Of a stretch of DNA of 64,000 nt, positions 9,616 to 22,200 are shown piece after piece. The notes under the pieces are model-generated. The model did no database searches. It was not told the DNA's origin and saw only the letters and a program-made list of their open reading frames with translations. The number at the start of each line of letters is the position of its first letter. The first letter of the stretch is position 1. This DNA is from Anthostomella pinea (Eukaryota; Ascomycota; Sordariomycetes; Xylariales; Xylariaceae). The stretch covers positions 6,014,001 to 6,078,000 of the forward strand of contig CAUWAG010000020.1 in the NCBI GenBank assembly GCA_963556695.1. The letters are read 5' to 3'. A program made the translations under genes and the position numbers.

Positions 9616-12600
9616 GGTTTATCTAGAGGGTGTGTATGCCGACTATAGCGAACGGCCACAGAAATTGAGTAAGAGGTGGGAAACGGGGCAGGATGAGGCT
9701 CATTTCATGATATGGGTAGTAGGGCAAGGATTTGGTGTCCGGCAGACGGCAGAGGCAAGGTCACAGCAACAAAGATAATCCAAGCAGCATTTGGAATGTC
9801 TTGTCAATGGCAACTCGGTTCCGATTTGTCAGAGGCGCCGCGGCAAGAGGCTCATGATGGATTGACGAAACCAGAGCACAAGACGGATCTGGCAATGTGG
9901 TGGAAAGTTTCTTTGACGAGGATAAGAGGTTTACACGGCGGCCCCGCATCGAACAACGGCAGAGTGTGGCAAGGGGGAGGAAGAACAAAAGGATTAGAGA
10001 AGGGACGCTCGGGTTCAGGCTCAACCGGCGAGGTCAAGCCAGTCAAGTGACGGCAGGCCAATCCAGTGAGGTGAGAAATAGCAGATGCTACCCAGGGCGC
10101 TGATCAATGCAGGTCAGTTCAGATAGACCACTGAAGAGACGGGATGAAAGGAAACAGTTCGCCTCCCGTCCACATGGCTAGACAACGAGCAGAAAGAATG
10201 GGTGGGTGAGACGGCTCTCCAACACTCACATGTTCGCAGAGGGTGTCTTGGTCCGGCCGGATTAGGTAGCCAGATGCTCAAATGCCACTGCATTCTCGAG
10301 CAGATAGGGTCGAGCCTCGTCACCACCAGCTATTCACCTACCTACCTACAGGTTCGAGTGCCATTTATTAGCCATCGACAATGTCCAATTTCTTGATAGA
10401 TGGCAACTGCACAGGTTCATCACTTGAGAATGCACACTACCGGTACACGAGCCCGCTCGCAGGCTCGAAGACAGCAGTATTCCTCGTATCAAGATGGTTA
10501 GGGCGGTGACTGACAATCTGACCTGAATGCGGCCGAGAAAACAATGTCACGGTGGGATGCAGGCAGACTCGAAGAGGCCGACAGACCAGACACGGTAGCA
10601 ACGGGCGGAAGCAGTGGACTTGGCTATTGGTGGACGGAACAAGGGATGGTTGCCCAATCGAGGAGACAATGTAGATTAGCAGGCACACCACCCTAGCAGA
10701 CCCCTGCAAGACAAACTCATTCCATTGGAATGCCTCTCCCCGGTAGACACTTTTTGGGTGTCCGCATTGGAGCATATGCAGAGGAAGCTTGTAGTGGAAC
10801 AACTGCTGACATGGTGGTCTGGGTTTGAGTGTTGGCTGTTGGTTGTTGGCTGTTGGTGAGTGCGCCATCGAGGAGTCCCGGTTGCGCGATGAGGGCCGGC
10901 CAGGCCTGACCGGGCAATATGTGCGGCCCCGATGAGGCTCAGAAGAGGTCGGGTTGTGTGGCCATGCCTACCGTACCTAGGTCCTTACATCAGGCACCTT
11001 TGTAGGGCAGGTTCCTCGAGGGCTCGTTCTCCTACGATTCGACGTCAACAGGAAGGTCAGATGCCAGACTCTCCTTTCTGGCTCACGGATGTAATATCAT
11101 GCCCACGGAGGGGAGCTGAAGGTACTTAGGTGAGATTGGAGAGGATTATGGTCTGCATGTTGGAGTCGAGGCTCCGGTAGTCTGGGACCACCACGCCACT
11201 CCCACTCCTCATGAGAAATGGCGCAGGTCCAGCTGGAGTCAATCGAGATGGTCGAGATGGTGTGAGAAATCAATTTCAAAGGCTTCCGCCCCTGGCATAG
11301 CCGCCTACCTGTTCCCTACTGAGTCGTGAGCTGTCGGTGTCACAAGGCAATGAAGTCGGCAGCTTGGGATGGATCGGGGGGGTGGAGGACGACAGTTCGG
11401 GTAGTCTCCCCGCTCCGCCCGCCCTGAGGTAACACCAAAGGAAGACTTGAAGTCGATAATGCCAGCAGCCTACTCGGGATCTGCAATGCGTTCGAGGTGG
11501 GACCCAATCACCGATCCGTTCCCGTGGTCAACAGCCATTCTGCCATTCCGGGGTGTTGGCCAACAGGCGACAAGGGGCCCAGGTAAGCACATACAGGCTC
11601 AGGTAAGCCGGTAGGGCTCGCAACGATGCCCCACATGAGCTTTCGGCTTCGGCCCGGTCAGACTGCTGCCAGCTGGTGCGGTCTTGTGCCGGGCAGTGAG
11701 TCCCAGCCACCTCCACCTGCAAGCCCCAGTTCAACTCCCGAGTCTTCATCATCAAGCATCGTCAGCAGAGGCAACAAACACCATGGGGTCCATTCTCTTC
11801 AGCTGCGGGCTTTTGGCACGGTGAGCCCTTTGCCAACATTGGACGAGGCTGTACTGTTGCAACTTGCAACTTGCTGCCGGGGTGTAGCTACCCCGCTTCG
11901 ATCTCTTCCCCTCATGGATCATTCATGGATCATCTTCTGATGGATGCCACCCCAAGGTGCCATTGATGTGGCGTCTCCAACCCCGGCACGGCAGCATCCA
12001 ACTTCAACTCCGCTGAACATCGTCCAACTCCTCTCTCTCCTGTTCTGAGGCCTCGCAGCCACGGCTCACCAGCCTCTCAATAGTGTCAACATTATTGGGC
12101 TGCATATCACTTGATATCTTCTGGATGAATACCGTCATTACAGTCTACGTTACCACCAGCGCTCAGCAGTCTAAATTCGATGCTGGTAGACGACTCGGCA
12201 TGTCAAGAAACGGTGTGGATCGCGTTCAGTCTCGAACATAAGGTATCTTCTGCACTTCCGCCACTCTCATGTTGCAAACCACTTTCCCATGTTCCCCTCT
12301 CAGACCCAGCATCTGGGTCCATGGTCATTCCAGGCCCGGGAAAGAGACTCCCAGTGCTTATATCACCTTCCAGATATGTCCGGTGCGTCTGACTGTGCCA
12401 GAAGACTCATCATCACACCATCAATGTAGTGTACAGCCTTCTCTGCCTCTTAAGCAAATTTCGATGCTTGTCACGGTACGAAAGGACATCGGCTTACCAG
12501 CCCAGAGCCATCATTGGTGAACCATCAAGGTCTGGCCTCTTCTACAAGTACAAGTGCAGTTTCTGGACAGACCTTGTGCTATGGGAAGCCGAAGAGTCGC

Positions 12601-14031
12601 CATCAAGTACCTTCTTGGGTACGTACTCGCACCGACGTGGCACTCTGTGCCGCATTTATGCACCGTCACTGGGACTCTAGAATCGACGACAACACTCCAT
12701 CACCAACAGAAGTTACTTCAACCACTCACGTCCACCCCTATCCTTGCTTATGCGTCAATAGACTGTGCGGCCCGCATATCACTGTGTGATTCGATGCTTG
12801 GCCACCGCTCTTCTCGAGGCTGGCTGCTGTGTGACGACAAGTTCACCCCCCTGCCGTCGTATACTGAGTCCCACCCTTCAACTAAGCTCTCGTCTCTATT
12901 CGGCAATATCCCCATCTGCTCGTCTGTCGGCTTCTGCTCTTCGAACCTCGCGGCTGCTTTCAAAGCCAAGAGGCCATTGCGGGCAATTCTGCATTGTTTC
13001 CGTTCGTCCTACGCTTGCCAGTCTGCCTCCAGCCTACCTCGGACCAACCTCCCACCATACTCCATCTCGAGCTTATCTCACGCTCAAGGGCTGGGACAAG
13101 TGGCGCCAGGTCATGTCTGACAGGTTCGTGACATTGGTCTTTGTACCTCACTTGCCATAAGCGTTGCAAGTAACATTGGGCTCAGCCTCGGTCAAGCTCC
13201 AGTGAGGTCTTGACTCTTGAGCCTTGGGTCCTCGGCTTCTTCAGCCGCCTGGAACCGTGATGGAGAAGCAGGACGGGCCGCACTGGTGTACCTCCGTGGT
13301 TCCCCCCATCATGCACGATACTTCCGGGGTGTTCAACAGGCAGATTCTTCCACACAGGGATCAATGGTTACATCTGCTCGCAGATGCCGGTAACATGCAA
13401 GGTGGGCGTATTCCGTTGCTGGAGCTGCAACCCCGGTTCGTGCCTGTTGTGCCATAGCTCGTGTTGTCAGTGCTAGTTGTTGTCCGTCCTTATCCTCAGC
13501 CTCATCCACCCGACTTTCCTCTTGTCAAGCTACCTAGTACCTAGCCTCCTCGTCCGACTTCTCTGCCTCCGTGGAATCTCTCACTTTGCTCTGTATAGGT
13601 GCTCGCTGGCGTTGTCAGTATCGGCAACTAGGACGAGTCTGGATCTCAGCTAGCGCAGTAGTATTACTTGTCTTCGTGGCTAGGCTGGCAAATTTCCAGA
13701 GAACTGATATTATGACAAGATTCTTCACCTAAGTGAGCCAGGTTCTTCGCCATTTACCGCATCCAATCTGACTGTTTACTACTAGTAGGACGATCTAGCT
13801 GACGGAAGCTAAGGGCCCTCCCCAGGACAAGCCTGCCCTCCGCCTATACATTACGAGCTCGGAGTTCCGGGTGGCATAGTCATTCGCTTTCACTCTAGCT
13901 CGCCAGTGCGATCCGTACTCAAGCACCTCCCTCACGGACGCTCGTTTTGCAGCACCACTCTTTAAAGTCTGAGGGCAAATCAGTCCTGCGAAGTATCGAC
14001 AAGAGCTCTCTTCAAACGCAATTGGATCGCA
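9616..14031. other. 4.4 kb gene-free region between kelch and mucin genes
   Basis: This is the shared upstream region of two divergent cell-surface genes. None of the open frames (up to 188 codons) shows a recognisable domain, conserved motif or coherent exon series. Visible structure is limited to a GTTGGCTGTTGG-type direct repeat near 10832-10860, TAGGTA-type clusters (10336-10352 and 13531-13544), and a pyrimidine-rich tract at about 13455-13600 that could be a promoter or leader for the downstream gene. A long regulatory region or non-coding transcript is possible but not demonstrated. Confidence 0.45.
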
Positions 14032-17000
14032 ATGGTTCAAACGCAGCGCCTTTGGGCCTGGTCAGCCTTCGCACTCGCTTCTCTCACAAGGGCCCAAGAC
14101 TTGCTCCGACGACAAGATAGCACTGATTCTGCTTATCCAACGTACGCAGAATGTCCCGGGACGACTGTCACGGAGACTGAGACGGAGTCATGCAGCATCT
14201 CAGTCTCCTGGACGGAGGCATGCAGCATTAGCATTGATTACCCGACGTACCCCGGCACGACTGTCACGGAGACTGAGACGGAGACAAAGACAAAAACATA
14301 CTAGTACGTTATCCGGATTAGCAATTGCCTCATGCCGTGACACTAACAGCTCAATACAGCGGCGTGACCACTGTCTTTACGACGATCAGCTACGGATACA
14401 CGGTCACAGATGAAGACACCACCACGGTCACTGACGAGGAAACTACGACCAAATTCACCACCAAGACTATAACTGATGTTATAACTAGGGTTCGTCACAA
14501 TGCCCACCCCTCTCGCGCCAGTCTTGGAGCTAATATATCACTGCCTAGTCGTACCCTGTGTCATCTACAGCTTGCTATACAACCACGCTACCCTGCAGCT
14601 GCACAGAAACTATATGGGGCGATCATTGCGTTACGACCACTGTTTGGTCCACGACTACTCTGACAAGCACGTTCACTACCACCGAGGAGGTTACTACAAC
14701 AGAAGTAACAACTGACGTTACCACCACTACTGATATCTCTGTCACAACTGACGTCGCCACCACGACCGACGTTACCACCACGACCGACGTTACCACCACA
14801 ACTGATATCTCTGCTACTACCTATACGACTTTAGTACCGACAACTACTACTGATATCATCACGAGCACGATAGTGGTACCGACTACCTACATCGTCAACC
14901 AGACTGTGACAACCACAGAGTATAGCACATCAACTTATACAACTGAAGTCACATATACAACGAGCGTTTTGGAAACAGTGACTGATACAGTCACTGATCT
15001 TTCGACCACCACTGACATCTCTGTCACGACTTATACCTCTCCAACTACCTATACGACTTTGGTACCAACGACTATCATTTCTATCACCACGAGCACGACC
15101 GTGGTACCGATCACCTATATTTCTGACCGTACCGTGACAGCCACCGAGTACAGCACGTCGACTTATACAACTGAAGTCACATATACAACTAACGTTCTGG
15201 GAACAGTCACTGATACAGTCACTGACGTTTCGACCACCACAGATATTTCCGTCATCATCTCGCCAACTACAGAAATATCTGTCTCTCCAACCACAGTAGT
15301 ATCTCTCTCTCCTATCACGGAAACTGCTACTGAGACGGCCACCGTCACGGCTACCTTGACAGACACAGACACGGCCTACTTGACAACTTCCGAGGTAACA
15401 GTATCGCTGATCACCTCGGTCTCAACGACTACGTTCGTAACAGTATCTGAGATATTGATCACCGACTCAGTGACCAGCACAACCACATTCACGACTACCC
15501 AGGAGATCACCAGCGTGTCGGCGACGACGGTCACTTTGCCCCCAAGCACGATCATAATACCTCCGGCCACTGTTACAGCTCCCGGAGGTACAGACACTGT
15601 CACAGTTCCCGGAGGCACGGCTACTGTCACAGCTCCCGGAGGCACGGCCACTGTCACAGCTCCCGGAGACACGGTCACAGCTCTTCCTGCCACGGTCACA
15701 GCTCCTCCAGCTACAGTCATCATCCCTCCGGCCACAACCACAGTCATCTACACCTCAATCATCATAGACGTGAGCACATGCCCAGCACCAACAAACTCAC
15801 CGGGTTTCGTTGTTCCTGCCTATGATGAGGCCTCAGATCTTACATGGGGATGTCCGCCTGGGACAATTTGTTCTGTACCAAAACCGGCCGGGTGCAATGT
15901 TTATGTTGGTCCGCCGGCGAAGGAGTATGTATGCGAAAACACAGCTTGGTGTGTTTCGTCTCCATCTTACCCTATCGTCGAGTGGGATGCGAACACTACC
16001 GACTTTTATCCCACTGTCCCCGATTACTATTACCTCGCACCTCCAGCCTTTGGATTGAGTTACGACATTTTTGCGATCGGATACCTTCCGGTGACGGTGA
16101 CGGACGCTTCAGGTACCCACACATTCATCAGCAGTACTGGGAACTGGGGATCGCAAACAGACTTGACGGCGTATCCACCCTCGTCGTCTACTGGTACCAC
16201 CGTGTACACGCCCACATCGCCCACAGCGGCTTCTGATGGTCTGACCACGACTACTACGACTACAACCACGACAACGTATTACGAAAGGCCCAGCCCACTA
16301 CCAGAGCGATCTCTCCGCCTCTCTAAGCGTGCGGCTGTTGCCCCAGGTGTCTGTTATGTTAGCTGTTCGAATGCTCTTGTCATAGCTGAAGCCACAGGAA
16401 AGGACTCCAGGCTGTGCGACCCAATGGGCCGGTTTATGGATGCTTGGGGTGCATGTCAAGTCTGCATCACTAGTAACAGCGATGGCGACCAGTTATCGAC
16501 TCGCGAGTATGTCGGTTCAGAGTTGGACCAATTTGTGCAATATTGCGCAGCGCACCCACCCGTCTTGCTTCCCAGCGACACTGCTACCACTCCTGAGGGA
16601 GTATCGACGACTGCAGGAGGACTGTCGACACACACGGGAGCACCGGCAGATACGTCGACGATCGCGATTCCGATATCGACGTCATCGTCAGTGTCATCTA
16701 CTTCTACTTCCACTTCTTTAGTTACTTCCACCACCTCAACAACAACAACATCGTCTTCTTCAGCTACTTCTACTACCTCGACAGTCTCGTCTTCTTCTTC
16801 TTCTGCTTCTTCGGCGCAGAGCAGCAGCACTAGTTCCTCTGTCGAGATCATTACCTCGACAACTAGCTTGTCAGCAAGCGCCACCTCTGTTACAGAGAGT
16901 GGCACTGCGTCCTCAGCGTCGCCAACGAGCGCCACCGAAGACACCAGCGCAGCTCCAACTCAGACAAGCCCCTCCCTGTCGACCTCTTCCTCGCCAGCAT

Positions 17001-17230
17001 CCTCCCCGTCAACCTCCTCTCCGACGACCCTGTCTGCTACGTCAACAGTCGTAGGTTCTCCTACGACGACACCACCCGCTACAGTCACAAGCACTCCTTC
17101 AAGCTCGGGGACCTTCACGTCGCCCCCTGTAGTCACAGCAGGCGCTGCGCAACCCATGTTGGGCCGCGATGTGACTTCAGCCGCAGCCTCGTTCCTCTTC
17201 ACGCTTGTGTCGATTATGTTCTTCTTCTAA
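14032..17230 (+). CDS. GPI-anchored Thr/Ser-rich mucin-like cell wall protein
   Basis: Three exons fit: 14032-14303, 14360-14489 and 14549-17230, giving 1027 residues. Both introns (56 and 59 nt) have CTAAC/CTAAT branch sequences. A signal peptide (WAWSAFALASLTRAQ) is followed by DLLRRQ, a likely Kex2-type site. Residues 25-560 are extremely Thr-rich with imperfect repeats: TVTETETE, TTDVTTTTDIS, TYTTLVPTT, YSTSTYTTEVTYTT (two long copies) and a TVTAPGGTA series. A cysteine-containing segment follows (about 580-830: CPAPTNSPGF, WGCPPGTICSVPKP, YVCENTAWCV, VCYVSCSN, QVCITSN), then a Ser/Thr stalk. A C-terminal hydrophobic tail (AAASFLFTLVSIMFFF) fits a GPI signal. It is expected to be heavily O-mannosylated and wall-bound. 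The function (adhesion, shielding) is inference; no named adhesin domain is recognised. Confidence 0.82.
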
Positions 17231-17373
17231 TTATGAGGAAACAACGCCTTAATGTTTGAATTCTATTACTTAAAACATATTTCATGTCAATCCTTCACGA
17301 CACACACGAGCTTTAAGCCTTTATCATCCTCTTCAGCATCACTCCTTCTACGTATCGCATCTATTGGGGTGGT

Positions 17374-17402
17374 ATGGCATGGCATGGCATGGCATGGCAT
17401 GG
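17374..17402 (+). repeat. (ATGGC)n pentanucleotide array
   Basis: ATGGC is repeated five times exactly, followed by ATGG. It lies about 145 bp past the mucin stop codon, probably in the 3' flank. Confidence 0.95.
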
Positions 17403-17967
17403 TGTGCTGGAAGGCTCACTCCCACACTCATTTACAATCAAAGGTGGAGTATAGTTGGCAGTTTATGCCCGTGGACATAATACGGCATTTCAAGGGACGA
17501 TTTCGGATAGCGTCCAAGTTGGATTGGATCCTGTTGGAGGATATGATACCCCGGGGCACGATCACGTTCTTTACGATGTATGAAGAGAGAGTCTGCCACA
17601 CCATCATGCTGGAACGAGGAAGAGGAGAGCAGGAGCCTTCTGCGCATAAGCTCCACCAGGTCAGCTCTACGGAGCTACCTGAAACAAAATGGGTTCACTT
17701 TGGGATGAAAGAGAGGGCACGTCAGAGTTGGTATATACGCAAATCTTCATTGTTGATATTATCAGGGTCAGGCCCGGGGGCGGCTGGACGAACTTGGATG
17801 GGTATTGATTGAGCCATGTAGACGAACGTAGCGAGGAGGCGGCCCTGAATGCCTACTCGCCACCTCGACCTGATGGGATTTGAATATTGAAAGTATTCAC
17901 ACTCAATCTTCCAACTTTGCGCATGTAACAACGGTGAAAATTGCCATGCTACGCCTTCATGGCAAGG

Positions 17968-18110
17968 TACACTGAACTCTTATAGTTCTCCGTATATCAC
18001 CCGTCTAGAGTACAACGGTGAATATATCAAGTCGCAACAAGCACACTGGAATAAGCATTGAACATAGCATATTGGACTAGAGCTGCTTATTCCTATTTTT
18101 CGAAATTTCT
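17968..18110. repeat. Dispersed hairpin repeat, copy A
   Basis: It contains the inverted pair GGAATAAGCA (18048-18057) and TGCTTATTCC (18084-18093). The whole segment from TACACTGAAC to ATTTCT is collinear with 58704-58865, sharing blocks such as CACTGAAC, CCGTATA, CCCGTCT, ACAACGG, GGAATAAGCATT and AGCTGCTTATTCCT. I see no coding capacity. A short non-autonomous transposon relic is likely; no clear target duplication was found. Confidence 0.7.
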
Positions 18111-18904
18111 ATGGGTGGTGTCGGGAATCTTGGTACGTGCGGAATAGGGGTAGATTTCCTTCTTGCATCCATCCTGTTCCCTTTTGACCCTTTGGCCAGA
18201 CGTGACCACCAAGCCACCAGTTCTTACATGCTGAGTGTAACAGCGATAACTAAGGGCAGATTCACTCCTTATGCCGGCTCAGTCAGCCATCTCATTCATC
18301 TACAGACTGTATCAAAATGGTACTTGAGGTTTGTGCCCATCCTAGAGATGGCGTCCCTCTGGTAGGAACTCTAATCAAAAGACCCAAGGCTCAACAATCA
18401 AAACACCCTCAACGTGTCAAGATGGTACTTGTTGACATATGTAGGCAGGGTTGCAGGCAGGGTCTCATCCAGGATGGCATTACTTCACCTGAGTCTGTAT
18501 CTCCTTTCTCCCTGTCAACAAGGTGAAAGTAGTCCAAAAGAGGTTTTGCTCTTGCATGAAAGGACGTTAACCTGCCGTACCTATTAGAGCGAAACCCTTC
18601 GAAACAGTGGCAGCTGGCAAGTGCTGCGGGTAGTGTCGCCACTTGATCTGCTTGCTAAGCATCACATGCAGCAGGGGAAGGCACTCAGACTGGAACCCCG
18701 CTACGCCATCTGGCTGCAGCTGGTGGGGCAAGGCAGTGCATGAGTGCATGATTCTGCGAGGTGGCGCCACAGCTCCAAAGCAACACCCGTCAATCATTTG
18801 ATGGCTGATGAGAAACACACCTCACACACATCTCACATCTGCACGTCTCTTGAATCTTCCCGTTTCCCACAAAGCAGGCATCCCGTCATCTTGGAGCCTT
18901 AACT

Positions 18905-18914
18905 TATAAATAAA
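18905..18914 (+). promoter_or_regulatory. TATA-like box upstream of UBA1
   Basis: TATAAATAAA lies 334 bp before the UBA1 AUG and just upstream of the pyrimidine-rich leader. No ATG occurs between this box and 19248, so transcripts starting here would use the annotated AUG first. Confidence 0.45.
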
Positions 18915-19020
18915 GCTGGTCTTTCTGTGCTCGCCGACACAGTCATCGTTCCTGAACTCGGACTACGTCATATTTAGTTGTTGACCTGAAGCTGCCCGCT
19001 CTCTCCAGTCTGCAGCTCTG

Positions 19021-19062
19021 CTCTCTGCTCTCTGCTCTCTGCTCTCTGCTCTCTGCTCTCTG
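19021..19062 (+). repeat. (CTCTCTG)6 array in the UBA1 leader
   Basis: Six perfect copies of CTCTCTG lie in the presumed 5' leader of UBA1. A seven-base unit changes frame at every step, so length variation would shift any upstream open frame. Confidence 0.95.
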
Positions 19063-19247
19063 CCTCGAGCTGGTGGTGGGGTTCATCCTTCTTCTTTCTC
19101 TGTACTCCTCCCAGACGCCAACCACAACAACTTCTTCCCAATCGCCACGTCAAAGTCGCAAACATTACTTCCGACGCAGGCAAAGACGGCAAGCTGGGGA
19201 AGCGCAAACTCTCGAACGGAGACCGGCCTTCCTCCTCCAAGAGAACC

Positions 19248-22200
19248 ATGACCGTAAGTCAACAGTCAGTCCCGAGGTTCTGGCCCGCCAGCCCTGGTCG
19301 CCTACCTTCTACCTTTGCGCAAACTGCCCGTTTGCGTCAAACTCTTGACTTCGCTGTTTGCTTCTCCTTAACAAGTAACCCTCGGCGCTGACATCTTCCG
19401 ATCCCATGCAGGACACCAAAATGACCTCGGGCGGCGAGGTCGACCTGGTCACCCGGCTCCAGGTCGACGATGCCACCATCTCGGGGACCACCGAAATCGA
19501 CGAGTCTCTCTACAGCCGACAGCTCTACGTGCTTGGCCACGAGGCTATGAAGCGCATGGGTGCTTCCAACATCCTGATTGTTGGCCTGAAGGGCCTGGGT
19601 GTCGAAATCGCCAAGAACATTGCTCTTGCTGGCGTCAAGAGCCTGACCCTCTACGACCCGACACCCGCCGCCATGTCCGACCTCTCGTCACAGTTCTTCC
19701 TCCACCCCGAAGATGTTGGCAAGCCGAGAGATGCCGCCACCGTCCCCCGCGTTGCCGAGCTGAACGCCTACACACCTGTCAACATCCACGAGTCGTCTGG
19801 GTATGTCCGATCATCGCTCCTAGCAATCCGTCCATGCTCTAACTACTGAACATCCAGCCTCGACAAGAACTTCTCCCAGTTCGACAAGTACCAGGTCGTC
19901 GTCCTGACAAATCAACCTCTAAACCTCCAGCTCGCCATCGGTGATTACTGCCACTCGAAGGGCATATATGTTGTATGCGCCAACACCTACGGTTTATTCG
20001 GTTCTATATTCTGTGACTTTGGCAACAAGTTTCAATGTCTGGATGCCACCGGCGAGAACCCAGTTAATGGCATAGTTGCTGGCATTGACGAAGAGGGTGT
20101 GGTCTCCGCTTTAGACGAGACTCGACATGGTCTCGAGGATGGAGATTATGTGACCTTTACTGAGGTTGAGGGCATGGAAGGTCTCAACAGCGCAGCACCG
20201 CGAAAGGTTACTGTCAAGGGCCCGTACACATTCTCCATCGGCGATGTCTCTGGGCTGGGCCAATACAAGCGCGGTGGCCTGTACCAACAGGTCAAGATGC
20301 CGAAAACCATAGACTTCAAGACCATCTCAGAAGCTATGCGCGAGCCCGAATTCGTTATGTCCGACTTCGCCAAGTTTGACCGCCCACAGCTGCTGCACGT
20401 TGGATTCGAGGCCTTGCATGCATTTGTCCAAGCTCAGGGCCGCTTGCCTCGACCTATGAACGAGGAGGATGCCACTGTCGTAATCGCTGCAACAAAGACT
20501 TTCGTCGAGAAGGAGAAGTTGGACATCGAGGTCGACAAGAAGCTCATCAAGGAGCTCAGTTACCAGGCTCAGGGTGATTTGAACCCTATGGCTGCCCTGT
20601 TTGGTGGACTCACGGCGCAAGAAGTCCTCAAGGCTGTGTCTGGAAAGTTCCACCCGATGAAGCAGTGGTTCTACTTTGACTCGTTAGAGTCGCTCCCTAC
20701 GAGTTTCGCCCGAACCGAAGCGCTCTGCCAACCCATCAATTCCCGATACGATGGCCAAATTGCAGTCTTCGGTAAGGAATACCAAGAGAAGATTGCAAAC
20801 GTCAAACAGTTCCTGGTCGGTGCGGGTGCTATTGGTTGCGAAATGCTCAAGAATTGGGCCATGATTGGACTTGGTGTCGGCCCACAGGGCAAGGTCATCA
20901 TCACCGATATGGACTCTATCGAGAAGAGCAACCTGAATCGCCAGTTCTTATTCCGCCCCAAGGACGTTGGCCGAATGAAGAGCGACTGTGCTGCCAAGGC
21001 TGTAGCAGCTATGAACCCCGAGCTGGAGGGCAAGATTCAGTGTCTGAAAGATCGCGTTAGTCCCGACACTGAGCACATATTCAACGAAGAGTTCTGGCAG
21101 GGCTTGGATGGTGTCACAAATGCTCTTGACAACGTCGAGGCGAGAACCTACGTCGATCGACGATGTGTCTTCTTCCACAAGCCCCTGCTTGAGAGTGGAA
21201 CCTTGGGTACCAAAGGCAACACTCAGGTTGTACTCCCTAGATTGACCGAGTCGTACTCGTCTTCTCAGGATCCGCCGGAGGTGTCGTTCCCGATGTGTAC
21301 ACTGCGCAGTTTCCCGAACAAGATTGAACACACAATTGCGTGGGCACGCGAGCTTTTCGAGACCTCATTCGTCAAGTCAGCCGAAACCGTTAACCTTTAC
21401 TTGTCCCAGCCTGACTATCTGGAGACTACACTGAAGCAGGGTGGTAACGAGAAGGGGACGCTGGAAACCATCCGGGACTACCTGGTGACGGACAAGCCGC
21501 TGAGCTTTGAGGATTGCATTGTCTGGGCCCGCATGCTGTTCGAAAAGCAGTATAACAACGCTATTCAACAGCTCCTGTACAACTTTCCGAAGGACTCGAC
21601 CTCGTCAACCGGCACGCCGTTCTGGTCCGGTCCGAAGCGTGCCCCTGATGCGCTGAAGTTCAGCGCGAAGAACCCTACGCACTTTGGCTTCATCGTGGCG
21701 GCTGCCAACCTTCACGCATTCAACTACAACATCAATACCAAGGGGATCGACAAGGATCTATACTTCAGGGTCTTAGATAACATGATAGTGCCTGATTTCT
21801 CACCCGATCCCGGTGTCAAGATCCAGGCGGACGAGAAAGAACCTGTGAGTAGACCCGTGAAGGGCGAGATATAAGACGATGGCTAACAGTGCGGGAAAGG
21901 ACCCCAACTCCAACAACAACACGGCATTCGATGACAACGCCGAACTGCAAAAGATCACGGACAGTCTTCCGCCGGCTAGCAAGATGGCTGGGTTCAAGCT
22001 GACACCTGTGGAGTTTGAGAAGGACGACGACACAAACCACCACATCGACTTCATCACGTCGGCCAGCAACCTGCGTGCCGACAACTACAAGATCGAGCAG
22101 GCGGACAGACACAGAACAAAGTTCATCGCTGGCAAGATCATTCCAGCTATTGCTACGACGACGGCGCTGGTGACAGGTCTAGTGATCCTGGAGCTGTACA

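Larger units (their letters stand above)
17231..19247. other. Intergenic region, mucin gene to UBA1
   Basis: This 2.0 kb stretch contains a pentanucleotide array (17374-17402), a dispersed hairpin repeat (17968-18110), a TATA-like box (18905-18914), a heptanucleotide array (19021-19062) and an AUG-less open frame leading into UBA1 (18990-19253). Other open frames show no recognisable protein. Confidence 0.5.

Noticed and set aside
12554..13120. A 188-codon plus-strand ORF in the long intergenic region.
   Set aside because: Composition and residue pattern are random-like, with no domain, no conserved start context and overlapping ORFs of similar length in other frames.
15163..15747. Long antisense ORFs rich in Val across the mucin gene.
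   Set aside because: They are the reverse complement of Thr-rich repeats (ACN read as NGT) and carry no independent signal.
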